Assembly: GCA_945827565.1 (NCBI GenBank) | Contig: CALZNR010000097.1 | Location: 1-5,935, forward strand | DNA length: 5,935 nt | Direction: 5' to 3' | DNA from: an uncultured Prevotella sp. | Lineage (GTDB): Bacteria > Bacteroidota > Bacteroidia > Bacteroidales > Bacteroidaceae | In this document: positions 1 to 5,935 of the stretch, one piece after another | Position numbering within the stretch: the stretch's first letter is position 1 | Layout of the letters: the number at the start of each line of letters is the position of its first letter | The notes under the pieces: generated by a model | Seen by the model: only the letters and a program-made list of their open reading frames with translations | Database searches by the model: none | What the model was told of the DNA's origin: nothing | Program-made: the position numbers and the translations under genes

Positions 1-89
1 CCGACGATTGGCATATCGCCAAGGTGCAGACAGAAAAGGCAGACCAGCATATCCGCGTGATTGTGGTGAAACTGGATTACGTAGAGTGA
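1..89 (+). CDS. 3' end of an unidentified protein gene (5' truncated by contig start)
   Basis: The frame whose first full codon is at position 3 stays open for 28 codons and stops with TGA at 87-89. It reads DDWHIAKVQTEKADQ followed by HIRVIVVKLDYVE. The mixed charged and hydrophobic composition and the alternating pattern of HIRVIVVKLDYV suggest a terminal beta-strand of a folded protein. I do not recognise the family. Other frames here are also partly open, including one on the minus strand, so the call rests on composition, on codon use similar to the downstream genes, and on a stop followed by a long gap without genes. About 435 bases separate it from susC, and a promoter-like box lies between them, so it is probably not in the same operon. 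Confidence 0.45.
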   Translation, partial: DDWHIAKVQTEKADQHIRVIVVKLDYVE

Positions 90-245
90 AAGAGATAATC
101 TTGCGCTGATATGGGTAGATTTCGCTCGTTGTAATGCCTCCTGAATTTATTGCAAAGTTTGGACAAAAAAATGGAAGAGTTAGTGAAAGGAAACGCGCCC
201 TTGAACGAATAAATCGTGATTTTGTACCTAAAAAAGTGGGAAAAA

Positions 246-278
246 TTTAGCAGGTTTAGATTATTTTTAATACATTTG
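246..278 (+). promoter_or_regulatory. Bacteroidota-type sigma-70 promoter for the susCD operon
   Basis: TACATTTG at 271-278 is a perfect match to the Bacteroidota -7 consensus TAnnTTTG. A TTTA at 246-249 matches three of four bases of the -33 consensus TTTG, with a 21-bp spacer. The region just upstream is A/T-rich. Transcription would start at about 284-287, leaving a long leader before susC. The -7 match is seen directly; promoter activity is inferred. The weak -33 box would fit a promoter that needs an activator, as is common for glycan-utilisation operons, but no operator could be identified. Confidence 0.55.
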
Positions 279-505
279 CACCGAAAGTGTATCTCAGAGT
301 AGGGGATAATCTCCGCTTGTCGTGCTGTCAGCAGGGTTCCCCTTCCTTTGATTTACGTCATCTTTACCAAATGTGGCCTATATACATACAAAGTATGAGG
401 TTGTGGTGTGATGAACCGCCAAGTAAATGACACGCGCACGTTGCATTTTACATGCGGTTTGTCTTTTGGACTGAAGAAAGATACTACGCAGAGAAAGAAC
501 CTAAA

Positions 506-524
506 ACAAACCAACAATAACAAT
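506..524 (+). promoter_or_regulatory. A-rich translation leader fixing the susC start
   Basis: ACAAACCAAC at 506-515 is followed by AATAACAAT and then the ATG at 525. There is no GGAGG-like Shine-Dalgarno sequence, which is normal for Bacteroidota, where A-rich unstructured leaders favour initiation. The same ten bases occur before susD at 3748-3757. This repetition, together with the signal peptide beginning exactly at 525, supports 525 over the earlier in-frame GTG at 408 or ATG at 411. Confidence 0.55.
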
Positions 525-3500
525 ATGAAAAGAATCGCGAAGCATTATTCCGGCATTCGCTTTACCCGTGCCTCTGTGGCAATGGGACTTACTGCACTTC
601 TGTGCATGCCGCTTCAGGCAAGTGCAGAGGAGAGTACATCTACAGCCCCTGTGGCACAGGCAGTTCAGCAAAGCCGTACAGTGAAAGGACAAGTGGTTGA
701 TGAAATGGGAGAACCAATGATTGGCGTTACCGTGCGTGTGAAAGGCACAGGCAAGGGCACCATCACCGATATGGACGGTAGGTTCTCTATTCAAGCTGAG
801 TCAAATGCCACTTTGGAAATCTCCTTCGTTGGATACAAGACGCAAACCTTCAAGGCTTCAAAAACCAATTACCAGTTGAAGATGGAACTGGACAATACGG
901 GTCTTGACGAGGTGGTTGTTATTGGTTATGGCACACAGAAGAAACGCGACTTGACAGGTGCTATTACATCCATCAAAAGCGAAGACATTACAGCGGCACC
1001 TCTGCCCAACCCTATAGAGTCTCTGCAGGGTAAGGTGGCAGGTCTTGACATTACTCGCTCTTCTGGTCAGGCTGGTGCAGCAAGCAGCATCAAGTTGCGT
1101 GGTACCCGTTCGCTCACTGCATCGGAGGGTGGCAATGATGCTCCGCTGGTGCTGGTGGATGGACTGCCCGGAAGCCTCTCTACTCTGAATGCGAATGATA
1201 TTGAGAGCATAGAGGTGCTCAAAGATGCCGCTTCAACGGCCGTATATGGTTCTTCGGGAGCCAATGGTGTGATCATAGTTACCACCAAAGGCGGAAAAGA
1301 GGGTAAGGCAAAGGTGAGCCTCAATGCCTACCTCGGTATCAACGGATGGTCAACAGTGCCAGAAATGTATCATGGAGAATCGTTCTTTAACCTGGCACGC
1401 ACTGCACAGAAGCAGGCAGGACAATATACCAGTGATGAGGATGTGTATAACTCGGAGGTGTATCAGGCCTTGCTCGCTGGTAAGGATATTGACTGGGCAG
1501 ATGAACTGCTGCGCACAGGTATTACCCAGAACTATTCTCTCTCTGTGAGCGGAGGTACGGAGAAGACCAAGGCATACATGTCGCTCAACTTCTCGGGTGA
1601 GGACGGACAGTATGTCAATGACAACTACCGAGTTTATTCTACCAATATCAAGATAGACCATGCCCTTCGCAGTTGGCTCACTATCGGTACCAACATCCAG
1701 GGCAGTTTTACCCATAAGAATGCGGCATACGCCAAGTTGGAAAATGCCTTGATTTCTCGCCCCATCGGTTCTCTTTACGATGATGCGGGCAATGTGAAGG
1801 CTTTCCCCGTTGCTGGCGATGCCTCTACGGTGAGTTTGTTGCTCAACAATCACGACAATTATCGCAACAACAGTCAGAATACCAATATCTATCTGAACCC
1901 CTATATCCGCATCAATCCTATCAAGGGGCTCACCTTTGAGAGCCGTCTCAGTTTGGCACTCTCTTACAGCAAGGCAAACAGGTTCCAGGGCATTGGCTCA
2001 TACCAGTACTACAATGCCAACCGCTCTGCCGATGGCGTGAGCACCAATGCCAATGTTACTGCATCGGTGGGAAATACCAATGCCTACAACTACAAGTGGG
2101 AGAATATTCTGACCTATAACTTTAAGCTTGGAGAAGATCACGACTTTACCGTTACAGGTGTAACCTCATGGAATCACAACCGTCGTGAATACACCTATGC
2201 TTCCTCCAACACCATTACCGCCAATGAGTACTTGTGGCATAAACTCGAAGCTGGACAGAACCAGAGCGTACAGTCATGGTACAAGATGTCTAAGGGTATG
2301 GGTTTTGTAGGTCGCCTCACCTATTCTTATCAAGGCAAGTATTTGGCCTCGGCTTCTGTTCGCCACGATGGTTCTTCACGTCTTGCTGAGGGCAACCGCT
2401 GGGACACCTTCCCTGCATTCTCTTTGGGATGGCGCATCTCTGAGGAAGGTTTCATGAAGAGTACACGCGGATGGCTCGACAACTTGAAGTTGCGTGCAGG
2501 TTGGGGTATCACAGGTACCGCTTCCATCTCTGAGTACCAAACACAGTCAGAGCTCGAGCAGTCGTATATGATTTTGGGCAACCAGACACTTGTTTCATAC
2601 AATTATCCTCAGGGAATTGTTGATCCCAAATTGGGCTGGGAGAAATCATACAACACCAACATCGGTCTTGATGCTACTTTCCTGGGCGGACGCATTGAGC
2701 TGAACATGGACTATTACTACACCAAGACCAAGGATATTATTTGGACCAGTCTGGTGCCTGTAACCAACGGTGGTTTCAACTCGAGTCAGCAATATACTGT
2801 GACCACCAATATCTGTGAGTCTCAGAACAAGGGTCTTGAACTCTCTATCACTGGTCGCCCCTTCGTGGCACGCAAGGACGGAGACTTTGGCTGGACCATC
2901 AATGCTACCTATACCAAGAGCAGTGAGAAACTGACTAAGTTTGCTGCTGAAGACGGAACCACTCAGTATATCAATGGCAACAAGATATTGAAAGAGGGCG
3001 AACCCATCAACTCGTTCTACGACTATAAACTCAATGGAACCTGGAAAACATCTGAGGCAGCAGAAGCAGCCATCTTCAATGCAGCACCTGGCGATCTGAA
3101 GATTGACTGTCCTGATATCACCCGTCAGGTAGATGCCGATGGAACAGTATATTATGTTGGCAAGAATGCTGAGGGTGCTGATGTGCGCTATGACGCAAGC
3201 AATCCCTATGATGCCACACAGGCAAAGCAGGTGTTGGGCCACCAGCAGCCCGATTGGACTATGGGTATCAAGAACACCTTTACCTACAAAGGCTTCGACC
3301 TGTCAGTGTATCTCTACTGGCGCTACGGACAGATGATCAACTATGGTATGCTGGGACGCTACAATCCACAAGGTACAAGCAACTTCCCCACCTACTTTGA
3401 CTACTGGACAACGGAGACGGGAGATGAGAATCATATCTATCCTGCCATCAACTCCACCAAACCTCTCAATGAGTACAGTGGATGGACTGGACTTACCTAT

Positions 3501-3728
3501 GTGGACGGTTCTTTCTTCAAAGTAAAGAACATCACTTTGGGCTATACCTTGCCAAAGAACTTTATCAAGAAGCTTGGCATTGAGAGCCTGCGTGTCTATG
3601 GCACCATCACCAACCCATTCGTGGTGGCAAAGAGCAGTCTGCTGAAAGACTATGACCCTGAAATGGCAGGAAGTCTGGACTATCCTCTTACCAAGCAGAT
3701 GGTATTCGGAGTGAATATGACGTTCTAA
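525..3728 (+). CDS. susC: SusC/RagA-family TonB-dependent outer-membrane transporter
   Basis: The predicted 1067-aa protein, a normal SusC length, would form a TonB-dependent barrel that imports ligands delivered by its SusD partner. A signal peptide spans residues 1-34 (basic MKRIAKHYSGIRFTR, hydrophobic core, cleavage after QASA). A carboxypeptidase-D-like regulatory domain covers about 52-123 (VKGQVVDEMGEPMIGVTV, TDMDGRFSI, ISFVGYKT). The family linker LDEVVVIGYGTQKKRDLTGA is at 127-146. The plug domain runs to about 257 and carries the SusC/RagA signature VLKDAAST-AVYGSSGANGVIIVTTKGG at 231-257. The beta-barrel fills the rest, with typical motifs RHDGSSRL (613-620), YKGFDL (921-926) and YVDGSFFKVKNITLGYTLP (992-1010). 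It ends in FGVNMTF; a terminal aromatic residue is typical for BAM-mediated assembly. The frame stays open upstream to a GTG at 408, but starting there would bury the signal peptide behind 39 polar residues, so 525 is preferred. No frameshift is seen. The symbol denotes the family; the substrate cannot be read from the sequence. Confidence 0.96.
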   Translation: MKRIAKHYSGIRFTRASVAMGLTALLCMPLQASAEESTSTAPVAQAVQQSRTVKGQVVDEMGEPMIGVTVRVKGTGKGTITDMDGRFSIQAESNATLEISFVGYKTQTFKASKTNYQLKMELDNTGLDEVVVIGYGTQKKRDLTGAITSIKSEDITAAPLPNPIESLQGKVAGLDITRSSGQAGAASSIKLRGTRSLTASEGGNDAPLVLVDGLPGSLSTLNANDIESIEVLKDAASTAVYGSSGANGVIIVTTKGGKEGKAKVSLNAYLGINGWSTVPEMYHGESFFNLARTAQKQAGQYTSDEDVYNSEVYQALLAGKDIDWADELLRTGITQNYSLSVSGGTEKTKAYMSLNFSGEDGQYVNDNYRVYSTNIKIDHALRSWLTIGTNIQGSFTHKNAAYAKLENALISRPIGSLYDDAGNVKAFPVAGDASTVSLLLNNHDNYRNNSQNTNIYLNPYIRINPIKGLTFESRLSLALSYSKANRFQGIGSYQYYNANRSADGVSTNANVTASVGNTNAYNYKWENILTYNFKLGEDHDFTVTGVTSWNHNRREYTYASSNTITANEYLWHKLEAGQNQSVQSWYKMSKGMGFVGRLTYSYQGKYLASASVRHDGSSRLAEGNRWDTFPAFSLGWRISEEGFMKSTRGWLDNLKLRAGWGITGTASISEYQTQSELEQSYMILGNQTLVSYNYPQGIVDPKLGWEKSYNTNIGLDATFLGGRIELNMDYYYTKTKDIIWTSLVPVTNGGFNSSQQYTVTTNICESQNKGLELSITGRPFVARKDGDFGWTINATYTKSSEKLTKFAAEDGTTQYINGNKILKEGEPINSFYDYKLNGTWKTSEAAEAAIFNAAPGDLKIDCPDITRQVDADGTVYYVGKNAEGADVRYDASNPYDATQAKQVLGHQQPDWTMGIKNTFTYKGFDLSVYLYWRYGQMINYGMLGRYNPQGTSNFPTYFDYWTTETGDENHIYPAINSTKPLNEYSGWTGLTYVDGSFFKVKNITLGYTLPKNFIKKLGIESLRVYGTITNPFVVAKSSLLKDYDPEMAGSLDYPLTKQMVFGVNMTF

Positions 3729-3747
3729 AGGCAACAATCTAATGAAT

Positions 3748-3762
3748 ACAAACCAACGAAAT
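3748..3762 (+). promoter_or_regulatory. A-rich translation leader fixing the susD start
   Basis: ACAAACCAAC at 3748-3757 repeats the motif ahead of susC and is followed by GAAAT and the ATG at 3763. No Shine-Dalgarno sequence is present in the 34-base gap after the susC stop. An earlier in-frame ATG at 3742 would add MNTNQRN before the lipoprotein signal peptide and place this motif inside the coding sequence. The start at 3763 gives a standard MKK signal sequence and is preferred. Confidence 0.5.
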
Positions 3763-5820
3763 ATGAAAAAGCAACTGATATATATGGCTGTCGGATTGGT
3801 ATGTGCCACTGGTCTGACATCATGCGAGCTCGATGAGTACAACCCCTCTGCTGGAGCTTCTACCATCGAATCGTTTAGCACTTGGAAGGGCTTGCAGGCA
3901 AAGTGTTATTCCACCCTGTACCACGAACTGTATTCCAAGAGCGACTTCCTGTTCCTGTCTGAGTGTGGAACCGACCTCTGGCTCAACCCCGCAGGTACGG
4001 AGTATTCCAAAGAAACGTTCTATTACACTGGTTTGGGAGTGGAGCGTGGAGAGCCTCGTAAAACATGGCAACAGGCATATTCTGTGATCGCCACCTGTAA
4101 TAGCGTGATCCAGGAAGCAGGCAATGTGAAAAACGGAGATGCTAACACCATCAGGGTGCTCTCTGCAGAGGCCAAGTGCATCCGTGCCTTCATGCACCTT
4201 ACCCTTGCCACTTACTTCGGTCCTATTCCGTTGTGTAACAGTATGGTGGGTGAAATAGACAAGGCTCCGGTGAGAAACTCCTTGGCAGAGGTGTATCAGT
4301 CTATCGTTAATGACTTGAAAGAGGCTGCTGCTGACTTGGATGTGCAGCCCTTTGAAGGCAATTATGCCCGTGTCACTAAGAAGACTGCACTCGGACTGCT
4401 GGCAAGAGCGTACGCTCAGGGGGCTGGTGAAAATCTGAGTGAAGATGGTAAGTCATACTGGCAGCGTGCCAAGGAGGTAGCAGAAGACTTGATAGCCAAC
4501 AGCAGTGCATACGGCATGTATCTCTATCCTGATGTGTCTGATCTTTGGGCTTGTGCCAACAACCGCAACAATAAGGAGGCGCTGTTCACTGCAGCAGGTT
4601 TGGATGCCACAGGTGTTGATGCAGGCATGGCAGGCTCTTACTTCAATGCCACTTGCTATCTGTATGGCTACACTCGTACTGACCCCAACTGCTTGCAGGA
4701 TATTTATACCACACAGAAATCGCTCAACATCCTGCTTGGTTCACACAGTCAGGGTGGCGTGATGGCTCCTACCAAGCATGCCATTGATGTGTATGGCGAT
4801 TGGGACAAGCGATATGAGAATACCTTCCTCACTGCTTTCGGTGCGTTCACCGAGGAAGGCGTATCTACCGTGGTGCGCAAGCGCATCAAACTCACCTCTT
4901 CCATGTGCAGCCGCTATGGCATCAATAAGGCTTATGTAGATCAGTACATCAACCCGTATGCTCATTTGAAGAGAGTGAGCCAGCCTGGTGGTGAGCAGAT
5001 AGTGGCAGTGGGCGTGTACAAGAAAGGCGATCCCAACACCATCCTTCCTACCAAGAACCCTTTGGTGGTTGACATGCCGCTTGATAAGGATGACGACCGC
5101 TTCTCAATCTATCTGTCGAAAAACGACCTTACTTATGTCGATCCTATCACAGATGGTGATGATGATGATGACGAGGAGCCCACTATTCCTACTGATGGAA
5201 AAGATGGAAAAGACCGTCGTGCATACTTCTGCATGAACATCAGCGACCTCTTCGATGCAGATGGTAACTACAGTGAGGCACTCTACCGTGCTACTCCTTC
5301 ATCGGGAGCTATCAAGGCCAATCAGTTATTCCCCTGCCTCATTAAGTATAATTGGGTGTTTGATGGTGCTACCCGCCATTTGGGCAGTGACTCATACGAC
5401 TTCCGCAATGGTGATATCTATATCATGCGTGCTGCTGAGGTATATCTTATTGCAGCAGAAGCCAATGTGATGCTGGGCAATGCAGCTGGTGCCAAACAGT
5501 ATCTGAAACCGCTGCGCGACCGTGCTTGCCGCACAGGCTATACTGTGCCCGCCATTACAGACCCCACCGAACAAGAAATTCTTGATGAGTATGCACGTGA
5601 ACTCTGTGGAGAACACATGCGCTGGGCAGTGCTGAAGCGTCACCGTGCTTCGGGCTTGTTCAAGCAGGCTTTGAACAATTACAACAAGAAGGCTGCTGCG
5701 GGCTTCAATGAAGACATCCACTACTGTCGCCCCATTCCGAAACTCTTCCTTGATCAGATTTCCAATGCTGCTGAGTTTGGAGACAACGGCTATGGCTATA
5801 TTGGCAACAAGGGATATTAA
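3763..5820 (+). CDS. susD: SusD/RagB-family nutrient-binding surface lipoprotein
   Basis: The 685-aa product should be anchored on the outer face of the outer membrane, bind the ligand and act as the lid of the SusC barrel. Residues 1-20 form a lipoprotein signal peptide with lipobox LTSC and lipidated Cys21. The acidic residues after it (CELDEY) resemble the Bacteroidota lipoprotein export signal for surface display. The N-terminal SusD-like domain includes WQQAYSVIATCNSVIQEA (from W102), EAKCIRAFMHLTLATYFGPIPL (136-157) and KKTALGLLARAYAQG (from 206). The C-terminal RagB/SusD domain includes DIYIMRAAEVYLIAAEA (551-567) and EILDEYARELCGEHMRW (605-621), and ends near IGNKGY, resembling the common NPGY ending. 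The protein is longer than most SusD proteins (about 500-600 aa). Extra sequence includes an acidic insert at 464-486 (DGDDDDDEE, then DGKDGKD). It lies 34 bases after susC on the same strand, so co-transcription is very likely. The symbol denotes the family only. Confidence 0.95.
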   Translation: MKKQLIYMAVGLVCATGLTSCELDEYNPSAGASTIESFSTWKGLQAKCYSTLYHELYSKSDFLFLSECGTDLWLNPAGTEYSKETFYYTGLGVERGEPRKTWQQAYSVIATCNSVIQEAGNVKNGDANTIRVLSAEAKCIRAFMHLTLATYFGPIPLCNSMVGEIDKAPVRNSLAEVYQSIVNDLKEAAADLDVQPFEGNYARVTKKTALGLLARAYAQGAGENLSEDGKSYWQRAKEVAEDLIANSSAYGMYLYPDVSDLWACANNRNNKEALFTAAGLDATGVDAGMAGSYFNATCYLYGYTRTDPNCLQDIYTTQKSLNILLGSHSQGGVMAPTKHAIDVYGDWDKRYENTFLTAFGAFTEEGVSTVVRKRIKLTSSMCSRYGINKAYVDQYINPYAHLKRVSQPGGEQIVAVGVYKKGDPNTILPTKNPLVVDMPLDKDDDRFSIYLSKNDLTYVDPITDGDDDDDEEPTIPTDGKDGKDRRAYFCMNISDLFDADGNYSEALYRATPSSGAIKANQLFPCLIKYNWVFDGATRHLGSDSYDFRNGDIYIMRAAEVYLIAAEANVMLGNAAGAKQYLKPLRDRACRTGYTVPAITDPTEQEILDEYARELCGEHMRWAVLKRHRASGLFKQALNNYNKKAAAGFNEDIHYCRPIPKLFLDQISNAAEFGDNGYGYIGNKGY
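5152..5214 (+). repeat. In-frame GAT-rich and GATGGAAAA short repeats within susD
   Basis: At 5152-5172 six GAT/GAC codons and one GGT codon form an almost pure GAT-type trinucleotide run encoding DGDDDDD (residues 464-470). At 5194-5211 the nonamer GATGGAAAA occurs twice in tandem, followed by GAC, encoding DGKDGKD (478-484). Both repeat units are multiples of three, so slippage would change loop length without breaking the frame. Together they encode a low-complexity, highly charged segment between the N-terminal and C-terminal SusD regions, probably a surface loop. A calcium-binding role is possible from the Asp spacing but unproven. Confidence 0.7.
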
Positions 5821-5832
5821 ATCCAAATAGTG

Positions 5833-5872
5833 GTCTCATCGGGGAGCATGGCTTCCAGCTCCTCGATGGGAC
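5833..5872 (+). terminator. Strong 3' hairpin after susD; possible terminator or RNA-processing element
   Basis: GTCTCATCGGGGAGC at 5833-5847 pairs with GCTCCTCGATGGGAC at 5858-5872 over 15 positions: 13 Watson-Crick pairs and two G-U wobbles (5836 with 5869, 5842 with 5863). The 10-nt loop can add three more pairs (TGG with CCA) around a bulged A. Both non-Watson-Crick pairs are G-U only in the + strand transcript and would be A-C mismatches in the other, so the structure fits RNA co-directional with susD. It begins 12 bases after the stop codon. There is no U-tract after it, so a classical intrinsic terminator is doubtful. An operon-internal stability or attenuation hairpin before a missing downstream gene is an alternative. 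Confidence 0.4.
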
Positions 5873-5889
5873 ACACATCTCAATAAATC

Positions 5890-5935
5890 CTGTCTCTTAT
5901 ACACATCTCCGAGCCCACGAGACAGGCAGAAATCT
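5890..5935 (+). other. Illumina Nextera transposase adapter with i7 index (sequencing artefact)
   Basis: Positions 5890-5908 read CTGTCTCTTATACACATCT, the Tn5 mosaic-end complement used in Nextera libraries. CCGAGCCCACGAGAC follows at 5909-5923 and completes the index-side adapter. AGGCAGAA at 5924-5931 matches the Nextera i7 index N703 as I recall it, and ATCT at 5932-5935 begins the P7 flow-cell sequence. The parts are contiguous and in the order expected for read-through from a short insert. This is untrimmed adapter, not genomic DNA, and not evidence of a Tn5 element in the organism. Confidence 0.98.

Larger units (their letters stand above)
90..524 (+). other. Intergenic region and presumed 5' leader of the susCD operon
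   Basis: This 435-base stretch has no convincing protein or RNA gene. Positions 90-228 show no clear terminator for the upstream gene. Positions 229-270 are rich in A and T tracts, as often seen just upstream of Bacteroidota promoters. From about 285, the presumed transcription start, to 524 there would be a leader of roughly 240 nt. Within it, AGGGGA at 301-306 can pair with TCCCCT at 338-343 across a 31-nt loop, which is only weak support for structure. A 19-codon ATG-TGA reading frame at 371-430 overlaps the in-frame upstream extension of susC, but nothing shows it is translated. No regulator gene (hybrid two-component system, ECF sigma/anti-sigma or SusR type) lies in this region. Confidence 0.6.

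Noticed and set aside
154..161. AAAGTTTG as a second promoter -7 box.
   Set aside because: It misses the first T of TAnnTTTG and would lengthen the leader still further, while a perfect match exists at 271-278.
211..222. Small palindrome AAATCGTGATTT as a possible operator or terminator.
   Set aside because: The arms are only four to five A/T-rich base pairs and are expected by chance in this A/T-rich stretch. There is no second copy nearby.
371..430. A 19-codon upstream reading frame (MWPIYIQSMRLWCDEPPSK) in the susC leader.
   Set aside because: There is no distinctive leader-peptide feature such as codon runs or an adjacent attenuator hairpin, and frames this short are expected by chance. 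It is mentioned only as part of the leader.
1350..1853. A 167-codon minus-strand open frame inside susC, along with similar ones at 2646-3242 and 3303-3881.
   Set aside because: These are antisense shadows of strongly supported transporter coding sequence. They show no recognisable domains and have His/Cys/Ile-rich compositions typical of antisense frames.
5817..5882. A short minus-strand frame reading DVCPIEELEAMLPDETTIWI whose stop codon overlaps the susD stop.
   Set aside because: It looks protein-like and could be the tail of a convergent gene, but an in-frame stop lies just upstream at 5880-5882, leaving only about 20 codons with no ATG start except an internal one. The region also forms the inverted repeat. 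A sequencing error at the contig end hiding a longer gene cannot be excluded.
5890..5908. Tn5 mosaic end interpreted as a transposon terminus.
   Set aside because: The mosaic end is directly joined to index-side adapter, an index sequence and the P7 start, which occur only in sequencing libraries.

Overview
The window looks like the end of a draft or metagenomic contig from the phylum Bacteroidota. A gut or rumen Prevotella-like member is plausible, but that is inference only. The phylum call rests on three things: a tandem SusC/RagA-type TonB-dependent transporter and SusD/RagB-type lipoprotein, a promoter matching the Bacteroidota -7 consensus TAnnTTTG, and A-rich translation leaders without a Shine-Dalgarno sequence.

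Layout: 1-89 is probably the 3' end of an unidentified gene on the + strand. Positions 90-524 hold no convincing gene. They contain an A/T-rich tract, a promoter-like box at 271-278 and a long (about 240 nt) presumed 5' leader. Positions 525-3728 encode a complete SusC-family transporter of 1067 aa. After a 34-nt gap, 3763-5820 encodes a complete SusD-family surface lipoprotein of 685 aa. Positions 5821-5889 carry a strong inverted repeat that would fold in the + strand RNA. Positions 5890-5935 are not biological: they are an Illumina Nextera adapter with an i7 index, so the genomic sequence ends at about 5889.

The two genes should be co-transcribed and work as one outer-membrane complex. The SusD lipoprotein binds a glycan (or another large nutrient) at the cell surface and caps the SusC barrel. 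SusC imports the ligand into the periplasm using TonB energy. No enzyme, SusE/F-like protein or regulator is visible, so the substrate cannot be named. I found no evidence of a novel system. The most useful observations are the adapter contamination, the start-site correction for susC, a duplicated leader motif ahead of both genes, the 3' RNA hairpin, and an Asp-rich, repeat-encoded insert in the SusD protein.
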